Shown: in pieces, positions 1 to 6,009 of the stretch | Numbering within the stretch: position 1 is the stretch's first letter | Layout of the letters: every line of letters begins with the position of its first letter | From: an uncultured Alphaproteobacteria bacterium | GTDB lineage: Bacteria; Pseudomonadota; Alphaproteobacteria; Puniceispirillales; Puniceispirillaceae | DNA length: 7,908 nt | NCBI GenBank assembly: GCA_913031555.1 | Contig: CAJWDO010000068.1 | Coordinates: 1 to 7,908, forward strand | Direction: 5' to 3' | Position numbers and translations under genes: made by a program | Notes under the pieces: generated by a model | Databases searched by the model: none | The model's input: only the letters and a program-made list of their open reading frames with translations | Told to the model about the DNA's origin: nothing

Positions 1-1
1 T

Positions 2-94
2 GTTTGGGAAAATGCGAAAAAAGGAGCTACTGCAAAAATGGAATTTCGTGTAATGGACGGTGGTATTGATTGTGATACATGGAAAACCAAGTAG
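2..94 (+). CDS. 3' end of an unidentified gene (partial)
   Basis: An open frame enters from the left edge and runs 30 codons to a TAG at 92-94. The visible tail is hydrophilic and lysine-rich, ending in DTWKTK, with one internal Cys. It is too short to assign to a family. It stops 28 bases before the start of the next gene on the same strand and shares its AT-rich composition. The stretch could be a real C-terminus or, if the DNA is eukaryotic, the end of an exon: a GT follows the last Lys codon. I see no function. Confidence 0.35.
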   Translation, partial: VWENAKKGATAKMEFRVMDGGIDCDTWKTK

Positions 95-122
95 GTGTAA
101 TACTATGGAATAGGGGATAGAA

Positions 123-863
123 ATGCATTGGAATATTGTAGGTGCGGGAAGAATAGGACTGGCTTTGGTGAAGATGGCTGATGGACAAGCAACTCTCTTT
201 CATCGGAACGAATCCTTGCAAAATATGAAGAAAGGGCCTATTGTTTTGTGTGTTCGAAATGATGATTTGGCTGATATTATTCCCTTTCTTCCAAAGGAAA
301 GACACCAAGATTGTATTTTTGTTCAAAATGGAATGTTGCAATCTTGGCTTATAGAACATGAACTGGAAAATTGCACACAGTCTCTCCTATATTTTGCTGT
401 CGCAAAAAGAGGAGATGAACCTGTTGATGGTGGTCGAACGGTGACCATGGGGAAGTGGGCCATTGAATTTCAAAAACTACTCCAAAAGGGAAACATTCAA
501 TCAGAAGTTGTTTCTAAGGAGGATTTTGATGTTTCGATGTGCTCCAAATATCTGTGGATCTGTGTGATGAGCGTCTTGTGTGACTACTATCAATGCGATG
601 TTGGTACTGTCTTAAACAAGTACTCTGATTCCATTCGTGAACTCACTGTTGAGTGTTCAAAGACGGTTGCAACTCACACAGGGATTCAACTTAGTGATCA
701 ATTGTACAAAGAATTAAATGACTATACCAAGACCATTCCTCATTATCGATGTAGTGTGAAAGAGTGGAAATGGCGTAATGGCTGGTTGTGGGAAAGAGAA
801 CAGGGAATATTACACCAAAGGTATTTGGGGGAAACAATCCGTAAATACTGGAACAAATCTTAA
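123..863 (+). CDS. Ketopantoate-reductase-like Rossmann-fold protein
   Basis: This is a 246-residue protein with an N-terminal dinucleotide-binding motif, VGAGRIG at residues 6-12, right after the first strand, as in NAD(P)-dependent reductases. A VQNGM motif at 67-71 matches the QNG signature after the fourth strand of the ketopantoate reductase (ApbA/PanE) group. A helical C-terminal half begins near residue 138. The Lys of the ApbA catalytic helix may be K142, but the Asn expected four residues later is Ile146, so panthothenate-pathway activity is doubtful. The segments CVRNDDL (43-49) and YFAVAK (90-95) recall a reductase-like family of algae, plants and cyanobacteria; this is memory, not a search. 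The length is somewhat below true ApbA proteins (about 300). The first ATG is used; AGGGG lies 6 bases before it, so a bacterial start is also possible. It converges on the minus-strand gene ending at 919. Confidence 0.72.
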   Translation: MHWNIVGAGRIGLALVKMADGQATLFHRNESLQNMKKGPIVLCVRNDDLADIIPFLPKERHQDCIFVQNGMLQSWLIEHELENCTQSLLYFAVAKRGDEPVDGGRTVTMGKWAIEFQKLLQKGNIQSEVVSKEDFDVSMCSKYLWICVMSVLCDYYQCDVGTVLNKYSDSIRELTVECSKTVATHTGIQLSDQLYKELNDYTKTIPHYRCSVKEWKWRNGWLWEREQGILHQRYLGETIRKYWNKS

Positions 864-927
864 TTGCTTTTGAATGGATTTTTTCTTTGAGTCTTTATTT
901 TGATCTTTTTTCTGATCTTTATTTTGA
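864..927. repeat. T-rich spacer with a 12-base direct repeat
   Basis: The 55-base gap between the two convergent genes is strongly T-rich. TCTTTATTTTGA occurs at 892-903 and again at 916-927, 24 bases apart; the second copy covers the stop codon of the minus-strand gene. It may be a local duplication or part of a transcription or polyadenylation end region. No GC-rich hairpin of the bacterial terminator kind is visible. Confidence 0.4.
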
Positions 928-1470
928 AGGAGTGCTTTGCTTTTGTGAAACTTTTCTGTACTCTTCCGCTTCTTTTCGTATATTTTGGCGAATGTTATTT
1001 TGGAATTGTTCTGCCCTTTCCTCTGTTGTAATGACTTTTGAAAGAAGACTATTCATAGGCATTCCCATGTCACCATTATATGTATGTGGGAGTGATTTTC
1101 CTTCTTCAAATTGAAGTAATTGTGCACCACTCTTCATCAAGGCAGATCCACGCTCAGCCATTCCCTTAGCACCAACCTTATCCAGAGTAAATTCTTCAGA
1201 TCCAGAAACCATAAGAGGTGCGGCACTTGAAAATCGACCGCGCCAGTGATGTCCTCCATAATTAGAAGAATGTGATTGACCATTTTCAGAATTTGGATGG
1301 TGATAGGAGAAATATGCCGGCCAGTGACTGAATTCCATAACAGGCCCAGGGCAGTAAGACTCATAGATTCGCTTGTAACCTTCGCGCATTTTTGCTTCAG
1401 CGAGGCGTAGCTCGAGCTCTTTCGATCTCGGTGTCGACGTGGCCTGTTTTTGGAAACCCGTGAAAGGAGG
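919..1470 (-). CDS. Unidentified protein, C-terminal part, cut at the junction
   Basis: The minus-strand frame is open from the junction to a TAA at 921-919, giving about 183 residues. Its 5' end lies beyond the composition break, and the codons that continue the frame past 1470 are only the antisense of a transporter gene. I do not recognise the family. It begins with a charged helix-forming stretch (residues 17-37, KELELRL to KRIYE), then a middle part rich in His, Ser, Tyr and Trp containing YCPGP (39-43) and HHWRGRF, then a Glu/Gln/Lys-rich, probably coiled C-terminus ending in basic low-complexity sequence. Only one Cys is seen. There is no membrane segment or signal. The low-complexity, His/Ser-rich style and the AGA/CAA codon use look eukaryotic, but this is an impression. 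Confidence 0.5.
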   Translation of the reverse strand, partial: PPFTGFQKQATSTPRSKELELRLAEAKMREGYKRIYESYCPGPVMEFSHWPAYFSYHHPNSENGQSHSSNYGGHHWRGRFSSAAPLMVSGSEEFTLDKVGAKGMAERGSALMKSGAQLLQFEEGKSLPHTYNGDMGMPMNSLLSKVITTEERAEQFQNNIRQNIRKEAEEYRKVSQKQSTPSK

Positions 1471-1476
1471 GCGGGG
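1461..1476. other. Probable chimeric junction between two genomes
   Basis: Composition, codon use and gene density change abruptly here. To the left the minus-strand frame reads as sensible protein up to about 1470 (PPFTGFQKQ). To the right the plus frame reads as a peptide-transporter ATPase from AGLMAATPSL onward (1471). Upstream of 1471 that same plus frame lacks the HPYT-type residues expected before GLMAATP and hits a TAG at 1408-1410. Both genes are therefore cut at the same place. No insertion-sequence ends, tRNA or target-site repeats are visible, so an assembly or cloning chimera is more likely than a natural insertion. Confidence 0.7.
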
Positions 1477-1692
1477 TTGATGGCGGCGACCCCGAGCCTC
1501 GATCTGGTGTCGGTTGATACGGTGCTGCCGCAGATTCCCGGCAGCATGCCGAGCCTTGCCAATCTGCCGCCGGGCTGTCGGTTCCATCCGCGCTGCGGTG
1601 ATGCGCTGCCGGCCTGCCGCCTGACTGCGCCATCATTCATCGATGGTGTCGCCTGTCATCTGTACGACCAGCCGGCTCAGGAGGTGGGGTGA
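1471..1692 (+). pseudogene. DppD/OppD-type peptide ABC transporter ATPase, C-terminal fragment
   Basis: The 73 residues match the C-terminal extension of dipeptide/oligopeptide transporter ATPases. They start in GLMAATPSL (equivalent to HPYTxGLMAATP), continue through LPQIPGSMPSL and LPPGCRFHPRC, and end with ACHLY. The four Cys of the C...C...C...C pattern (in GCRFHPRC, PAC and VAC) are present; in solved Dpp transporters these hold an iron-sulfur cluster. The whole nucleotide-binding domain, some 250 residues, is missing because the frame ends at the junction. The gene is thus probably intact in its genome and truncated only in this assembly. A TTG at 1450 is not a convincing start. Its stop TGA (1690-1692) overlaps the first base of the next gene's ATG, as expected for the paired ATPases of such operons. 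Confidence 0.85.
1679..1686 (+). promoter_or_regulatory. Shine-Dalgarno site for the second ATPase gene
   Basis: AGGAGGTG lies 5 bases before the ATG at 1692, inside the end of the upstream gene. It fixes the start at 1692 rather than at the GTG at 1689 and indicates coupled translation of the two ATPases. Confidence 0.75.
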
Positions 1693-2519
1693 TGCCGGAC
1701 AATACCTATCTGCAAGTGTCCCGCCTCAGTCGGCATTTCGACATTTCCGATCCGTTTCTGGCCCGTCTTGTCACCGGCGGTGTGCGGCGGCGGCTGACGG
1801 CTGTCGACAATGTCAGCCTTTCGATCGCCAGGGGCCAAACCTATGCCCTTGTCGGTGAAAGCGGGTCTGGGAAATCAACCATCGCCCGCATGATTGTTGG
1901 ATTGGAACGCCCGGATGCCGGCAGCATCATGTTTGACGGCCAACCGGCGTTTGACGAGACAAGGGGCCAGATTCAGGATAAAAACCTGCGCCAGAAGCTC
2001 CAGATGGTGTTCCAGTCTCCCTATTCCAGTCTTAACCCGCGCTGGCGTATTGGCGATATCCTGATGGAGCCGATCCGCGCCTTTGACCTGATCGCCGATC
2101 CGGATGCGCGCAGTCGGCGGGTGCGCGAGCTTCTCGACCAGGTCGGCATGTCGGCGCAGGACGCCGAACGCTATCCGCATGAGTTTTCCGGTGGTCAGCG
2201 GCAGCGTATCTCGATCGCCAGGGCGTTGGCCTCGAACCCGCAATTCATTGTCTGTGACGAGCCGACTTCGGCGCTGGATGTGTCGGTCCAGGCGCAGGTT
2301 CTGAACCTGCTGAAGCAGTTGCAGCGCGATTTGCGGCTGACCTATCTGTTCATCTCGCATGACATGGCGGTGGTGCGGGTGATGGCACACCGGATTGGCG
2401 TGCTGAAGAATGGCCGGCTTGTCGAGGAAAACGCTGCCGGTGCTCTCATCGAATCCCCACAGGACTCCTATACCCGCATGTTGATGGAATCGACGCCGCG
2501 CTTTGCCGGCGGCGCGTGA
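1692..2519 (+). CDS. DppF/OppF-type peptide ABC transporter ATP-binding protein
   Basis: This is a complete 275-residue ABC ATPase that powers import of di- or oligopeptides (or opines and similar solutes) on the inner face of the inner membrane, paired with the DppD-type subunit just upstream. It shows Walker A GESGSGKST (55-63), the Q-loop VFQSPYSSLNP typical of this family, the signature FSGGQRQR, Walker B VCDEPTSALD and the switch His in FISHDM. LNPRWRIGDI is a hallmark of the DppF/OppF side. It is at the short end for the family (270-330), lacking the long Cys-containing tail of DppD. The ATG overlaps the previous stop (TGATG) and has a strong ribosome site. The permease and solute-binding genes would lie upstream, beyond the junction. 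The substrate cannot be told from the ATPase. Confidence 0.93.
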   Translation: MPDNTYLQVSRLSRHFDISDPFLARLVTGGVRRRLTAVDNVSLSIARGQTYALVGESGSGKSTIARMIVGLERPDAGSIMFDGQPAFDETRGQIQDKNLRQKLQMVFQSPYSSLNPRWRIGDILMEPIRAFDLIADPDARSRRVRELLDQVGMSAQDAERYPHEFSGGQRQRISIARALASNPQFIVCDEPTSALDVSVQAQVLNLLKQLQRDLRLTYLFISHDMAVVRVMAHRIGVLKNGRLVEENAAGALIESPQDSYTRMLMESTPRFAGGA

Positions 2520-2595
2520 CCGGGGTGTTGACGCAGGCCATGCCTTGCCGGATAGTTTCCCCGTGGCGAAATTGGAGATGCGGGGGATTGGTGCC

Positions 2596-3570
2596 ATGGG
2601 TATGATCCATACACAAAAGCTGACCGGACCGAGCATTTGGAAAGGCCCAGATTTCGACGGTGACGACAGCTGGATCAGACCTTTGACGGACGCACAGCGC
2701 GGCGAGCTTCTGGCTGCCGTCGAAGTGGCGCGCCGGGCCGGCAAGGCGTTTCCGGATGTCACCATTGAGGATTTCCCGTTGCCGACCCTCGGCGCGCGGC
2801 TCCATGCCTGGGGTGACGAGCTCGAGACCGGGACCGGCTTCATGCTTCTTCGCGGTGTGCCAGTCGAATCTCTGGATGATGCCGCCATCGACATTCTCTA
2901 TTTCGGACTTGGTCTTCACATGGGTGTGCCGGTGCGCCAGAATCCGGCTGGAGATTTGATCGGGCGGGTGATGAATGTCGGCGATCTGGAGGACCGGCAG
3001 ACCCGTGTCTATGAGACCAACGCCTATCTTCCCTACCATACCGACCCGTCGGATATGGTCGGGCTCCTGTGTATTCGTCAGGCGAAGTCGGGCGGCATCA
3101 GCAGTCTGATTTCCTCGGGCATGCTTTACAACGAGATGCTGGCGCGCTTTCCGGAATATCTGTCGATCTTTTACCGCCCGATGTACTACCCGCATCTCGG
3201 TGGCGACGAACCGGCGCTGTCACCGGTATTCAGCCATCACCAGGGCAAGATGTCGGTCCGCTATCTTCGTCAGTATCTCGAGCTTGGCGCCGACATGATG
3301 AACCGTCCACTTTCATCGGTGGAGCATGAGGCCATGGACGTGTTCGACCAGATCATGCACGAGCCGGACATGCGGATCGACATGATGATGCAGCCGGGAG
3401 ATTTACAGCTGGTGAACAACTACACGGTGATGCATTCGCGGACCAGTTTTGAGGACCATGATGATCTGGCGCTGCGGCGACGCAAGCTGCGGCTGTGGCT
3501 GAAGCTTCCCGGCGCGCGCCAGCTTGGCTACGTGTTCCAGGGTCGACACGGTTTTCCCGATCCGGCCTGA
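2596..3570 (+). CDS. TauD/TfdA-like Fe(II)/2-oxoglutarate-dependent oxygenase
   Basis: This 324-residue protein belongs to the TauD/TfdA superfamily, which uses Fe(II), O2 and 2-oxoglutarate to hydroxylate or cleave small molecules in the cytoplasm. The iron ligands are visible: HTD at residues 148-150 in YHTDPSDM, and a distal His280 in MHSRTSFEDHDD. It is followed by an Arg-rich strand (RRRKLRLWLK, 294-301) that supplies the 2-oxoglutarate carboxylate anchor. GTGFMLLRGVPVE near the start is the usual family lead-in. The start is uncertain: ATG at 2578, 2596 and 2602 are in frame, and the frame is open back into the transporter gene. I chose 2596 for the GGGGG at 2582-2586. It lies 76 bases after the ATPase gene without an obvious terminator, so co-transcription is possible. 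Similar enzymes act on sulfonates, clavaminate-type intermediates or betaines; the substrate is unknown here. Confidence 0.88.
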   Translation: MGMIHTQKLTGPSIWKGPDFDGDDSWIRPLTDAQRGELLAAVEVARRAGKAFPDVTIEDFPLPTLGARLHAWGDELETGTGFMLLRGVPVESLDDAAIDILYFGLGLHMGVPVRQNPAGDLIGRVMNVGDLEDRQTRVYETNAYLPYHTDPSDMVGLLCIRQAKSGGISSLISSGMLYNEMLARFPEYLSIFYRPMYYPHLGGDEPALSPVFSHHQGKMSVRYLRQYLELGADMMNRPLSSVEHEAMDVFDQIMHEPDMRIDMMMQPGDLQLVNNYTVMHSRTSFEDHDDLALRRRKLRLWLKLPGARQLGYVFQGRHGFPDPA

Positions 3571-3722
3571 TGACGCAAAACCCTTCTTTATAACGAACTG
3601 TTTTGTAAAAAATTCTTCTTATTAGACTGGTGAAATCTGGCGTTCTCGGAATTTATTTCCCAATTCCATGGGCGAAGCTAAATTGCTGCGCCGCCTGTCG
3701 GCGCGTTTCCATGGAGACCCAG
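3571..3722 (+). promoter_or_regulatory. AT-rich leader and probable promoter region before the sulfurtransferase
   Basis: This 152-base gap contrasts with the GC-rich genes around it, its first 60 bases being A/T-rich (TATAAC at 3589-3594, TTGTAA at 3603-3608). No pair of -35/-10 boxes with good spacing stands out, so a promoter is inferred from composition only. Nearer the gene there is a perfect 6-base-pair hairpin, GCGCCG (3688-3693), loop CCTGT, CGGCGC (3699-3704), without a T-run, ending 8 bases before the ribosome site. Confidence 0.4.
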
Positions 3723-4703
3723 ATGAAACGACTTATTCACCGCGCCATGGTTCTGGCGCTGACACCGTTGCTGCTTCTTGTGACCGCTATGTCCACCGCC
3801 AAAGCGACGCCGCTTGTGGATGTTGACTGGCTTGCGGGCAATCTTGGCAATGATGAAGTTGTGCTGATCGATCTTCGCAACAAGATCGATGGCGGCAGCT
3901 ATGAAACCTATCTCGAAGGCCATATTCCGTCGGCGATCCATTCCGACTATCTGAAGGATGGCTGGCGCGTCGGCCGCGATGACGTTGTCGGGCTGTTGCC
4001 CGAGGCTGGGCAGTTCGAGGCGCTGGCGCGCAGGCTCGGCGTATCGGCCGGCAGCCATGTCGTGCTGGTACCGGCCGGTGTCGGCTCGACCGATTTCGGG
4101 TCGGCGGCACGCGTCTACTGGACCTTCAAGGTTTTTGGCCATGACAATGTGTCGATCCTTGATGGTGGTTTCGCTGCCTGGAAAGCCGCCTTTCCCGACC
4201 AACTGGAAAGCGGCGCGCCGGTGGCCCCCGCCCCGGGCAATTTCACCGCAAGTTTTCAGCCGCAGGGCTATGTCTCGACCGAGGATGTAAAGAAGATCGT
4301 TGCCGCGAAAGATGGCGCGACACTTCTTGACGGGCGCACGAAGGAACAATTTCGGGGTGACGCCAAACACCCGAAGGCGGCTGTCGGCGGGCGCATTCCG
4401 GGGGCGACACTGCTGTTCCAGGAACAGGCCTATAACACCGGCACCGACCGTTTGAAGAGCGTTCCCGAATTGCAGGGTATCTACGGCGAGATCGATGACG
4501 AACTGCCGATCGTCAGCTATTGCAACACCGGCCACTGGGCGGCGACCAACTGGTTTGTCCTGTCCGAGGTTCTGGGGCGCGAGGATGTCAGGCTCTATGA
4601 CGGGTCAATGGTCGAATGGACGGCCGATGGCAGCAACCCGCTGCTGACAGGTGAGTCCAATATGGACAGGCTCAGATCCTTCCTGAAAGGCGTCTTCAGC
4701 TGA
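3723..4703 (+). CDS. Exported two-domain rhodanese (sulfurtransferase)
   Basis: The protein has 326 residues. A basic start (MKRLIHR), a hydrophobic run (MVLALTPLLLLV) and a likely cut after STAKA make a Sec-type signal peptide, so it acts in the periplasm. Two rhodanese domains follow. The first (about 30-165) carries LIDLRN and the family's Asp-Gly strand in ILDGGFAAWK but lacks a catalytic Cys in its loop (VPAGVGSTDFG). The second (about 185-315) has the active-site Cys267 in YCNTGHWAATNW, the persulfide carrier, then LYDGSMVEW. Such enzymes move sulfane sulfur from thiosulfate or persulfides to an acceptor. The open frame extends upstream to 3630, but the ATG at 3723 gives the signal peptide at the N-terminus and has GGAGA 5 bases before it. 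It precedes a YeeE-type sulfur permease, which suggests thiosulfate uptake or processing. The exact donor is unknown. Confidence 0.9.
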   Translation: MKRLIHRAMVLALTPLLLLVTAMSTAKATPLVDVDWLAGNLGNDEVVLIDLRNKIDGGSYETYLEGHIPSAIHSDYLKDGWRVGRDDVVGLLPEAGQFEALARRLGVSAGSHVVLVPAGVGSTDFGSAARVYWTFKVFGHDNVSILDGGFAAWKAAFPDQLESGAPVAPAPGNFTASFQPQGYVSTEDVKKIVAAKDGATLLDGRTKEQFRGDAKHPKAAVGGRIPGATLLFQEQAYNTGTDRLKSVPELQGIYGEIDDELPIVSYCNTGHWAATNWFVLSEVLGREDVRLYDGSMVEWTADGSNPLLTGESNMDRLRSFLKGVFS

Positions 4704-4722
4704 TCACATGCATGATCACATG
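4701..4722 (+). repeat. Direct repeat TGATCACATG x2
   Basis: TGATCACATG occurs at 4701-4710 and 4713-4722, a 12-base period, starting on the stop codon of the rhodanese gene. Each copy contains the palindrome TGATCA. It may be an operator for the downstream permease gene or a chance local duplication. Confidence 0.35.
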
Positions 4723-4863
4723 GCTGATGGCAGGGGGCGTGGCGTCATACACATTGACTTGGCGCCGCGCCACCTCTGTTGTCCGTAGCGGAGTGTCGTT
4801 GCGAATGGCCTTCAGCATTTCTGTGTTCCTTTTTCAGTCTTCATATTTGGGATCGATATCGTC
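4704..4863 (+). promoter_or_regulatory. Spacer between sulfurtransferase and permease genes
   Basis: No gene is seen in these 160 bases. They contain a TTGACT (4754-4759) that could be a -35 box, but the matching -10 position (TGTTGT) is poor. A possible long-range stem pairs GTGGCG (4739-4744) with CGCCAC (4768-4773). The last 40 bases before the permease are T-rich. A separate promoter for the permease pair is plausible but unproven. Confidence 0.3.
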
Positions 4864-6009
4864 ATGACAACCACATCCGCACAGAGCCCCGCATCACCGG
4901 GGTCGACTGAATGGATGCCGGCGCTTTTGATCGGCGTCGTCGGGCTTGGCCTTGCCGGGCTTGTGGCGCTTGATACCGGTCTGCGCGGTGTCGCCCTGTT
5001 GACGCTCGGTGGCGCGCTCGGCGCCGTTTTTATTGGCTTTCAATATGGCTTCGCCTCGGCATGGCGGCGCTTCCTTGTCGCTGGCGATACAATGGGGATC
5101 GCCGCGCATTTCCTGCTTGTCGGGCTGTGCGCGCTGCTTTTCATCCCGGCCGCAGGGCTTGGTCTGGCGGCCAGCGGGTCGCTTGCCCCGGTGTCTGTCT
5201 CGCTGATCATCGGTGCCTTCATGTTCGGCATCGGCATGCAGCTGGCGAATGGCTGCGGGTCGGGCGTGTTGTTCAGCTTTGGTGGCGGGTCCGGTCGGAT
5301 GCTGGTGGCGCTTCCCTTCTTCATTCTTGGCTCGCTTCTTGGCTCTTTCCTGCTACCGACGGCGCTTGGCTGGGGATCACTTGGCCAGGTGGCAATTGCC
5401 GGCGGTGCCGGTGAGGCGGGCCAGCTCGTGGTCAATATCGGATTGATTGCGGCCGTCGGCGCGGGTTTCTATGCGATCGGGCGGCGGCGTGGCCAGACCT
5501 TGCCGCGCCAGCTTGTTATCAGCAGTGTTGTCATCGCCGCGCTGTGCTGGCTTGTCTTCATTGTGTCAGGCAATCCATGGGGTATCACCTTCGGCTTTAC
5601 CCTCTGGGGTGCCAAGCTTGCCGCCGGTCTGGGTATGCCGGTCGGCGATTTCACCTTCTGGCAATGGCCCGGGCCGCAGCGTGCCTTGACCCATTCCGTT
5701 CTGGCTGATGTCAGCAGCCTGATGGATATCGGGATGATCATCGGTGCCGGACTGCTGGCGGCTGTCGGTGGCGGGTTGCGGCGGCAATCCTGGCCGTGCC
5801 CGCGTCAGCTTGTGGCGGCGGCGCTGGGCGGCATCATGATGGGGATCGGCGCGCGGCTTGCGTTCGGGTGCAATATCGGTGCGTTCCTTGCCGGCGTTGC
5901 TTCGGGCTCGCTTCATGGCTGGATCTGGTTTGTGATGGCGATGACCGGAAGCTGGGTTGGCATAAAGTGGCGATATGTCTTCGGATTCGCGCGTCAGGGG
6001 GCACAGTGA
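4864..6009 (+). CDS. YeeE/YedE-family sulfur-compound permease
   Basis: This is a 381-residue, very hydrophobic inner-membrane protein with about nine to ten membrane segments. It fits the YeeE/YedE (DUF395) family, whose characterised member TsuA imports thiosulfate by passing it along conserved cysteines. Two internally related halves each carry a Gly-rich Cys motif: MQLANGCGSGVLF (Cys131) and RLAFGCNIGAFL followed by SGSLHGW (Cys336). Further Cys at 89, 228 and 312 lie in or near membrane segments. YGFASAWRRF near residue 60-70 is also typical. The soluble N-terminus (MTTTSAQSP) is short. The ribosome site is weak (GGGA about 12 bases before the ATG); an internal ATG at 4912 would still precede the first membrane segment. 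It follows the exported rhodanese and overlaps the small Cys protein by one base. The substrate is likely thiosulfate or related sulfane sulfur, by family only. Confidence 0.9.
   Translation: MTTTSAQSPASPGSTEWMPALLIGVVGLGLAGLVALDTGLRGVALLTLGGALGAVFIGFQYGFASAWRRFLVAGDTMGIAAHFLLVGLCALLFIPAAGLGLAASGSLAPVSVSLIIGAFMFGIGMQLANGCGSGVLFSFGGGSGRMLVALPFFILGSLLGSFLLPTALGWGSLGQVAIAGGAGEAGQLVVNIGLIAAVGAGFYAIGRRRGQTLPRQLVISSVVIAALCWLVFIVSGNPWGITFGFTLWGAKLAAGLGMPVGDFTFWQWPGPQRALTHSVLADVSSLMDIGMIIGAGLLAAVGGGLRRQSWPCPRQLVAAALGGIMMGIGARLAFGCNIGAFLAGVASGSLHGWIWFVMAMTGSWVGIKWRYVFGFARQGAQ
5996..6001 (+). promoter_or_regulatory. Shine-Dalgarno site for the small Cys protein
   Basis: AGGGGG sits 7 bases before the ATG at 6009, inside the last codons of the permease gene. 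It supports the small frame as a real, translationally coupled gene. Confidence 0.6.

Noticed and set aside
887..1114. Plus-strand 75-codon frame rich in Phe, Ser and Cys
   Set aside because: It is antisense to the more protein-like minus-strand frame; its hydrophobicity comes from T-rich DNA.
1411..1439. Cluster of restriction-like palindromes (CTCGAG, GAGCTC, GTCGAC) near the junction, as a cloning linker
   Set aside because: The minus frame reads as a smooth charged helix through this stretch and the sites are spread out, so no vector linker is evident. A chimera may still have formed by other means.
1408..1471. DppD-type frame extended upstream to a TTG start at 1450
   Set aside because: The residues before 1471 do not match the family, and a TAG stops the frame at 1408. 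The sequence belongs to the other genome.
1471..1640. Continuation of the left minus-strand gene past the junction to an ATG at 1587 or 1640
   Set aside because: This part is the exact antisense of the conserved DppD C-terminus and changes to Arg-rich composition at the break, so it is not part of the protein.
1875..2894. Long minus-strand open frame (339 codons) across the ATPase and oxygenase genes
   Set aside because: It is antisense to two genes with clear family motifs, and its Arg/Ser/Pro-rich composition is typical of a GC-rich shadow frame.
3678..4535. Long minus-strand open frame over the rhodanese gene
   Set aside because: It is antisense to a well-supported exported rhodanese and has no recognisable domain.
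4739..4773. Possible terminator from GTGGCG/CGCCAC pairing after the rhodanese gene
   Set aside because: The stem is only 6 base pairs with a loop of 23 bases and no T-run follows.
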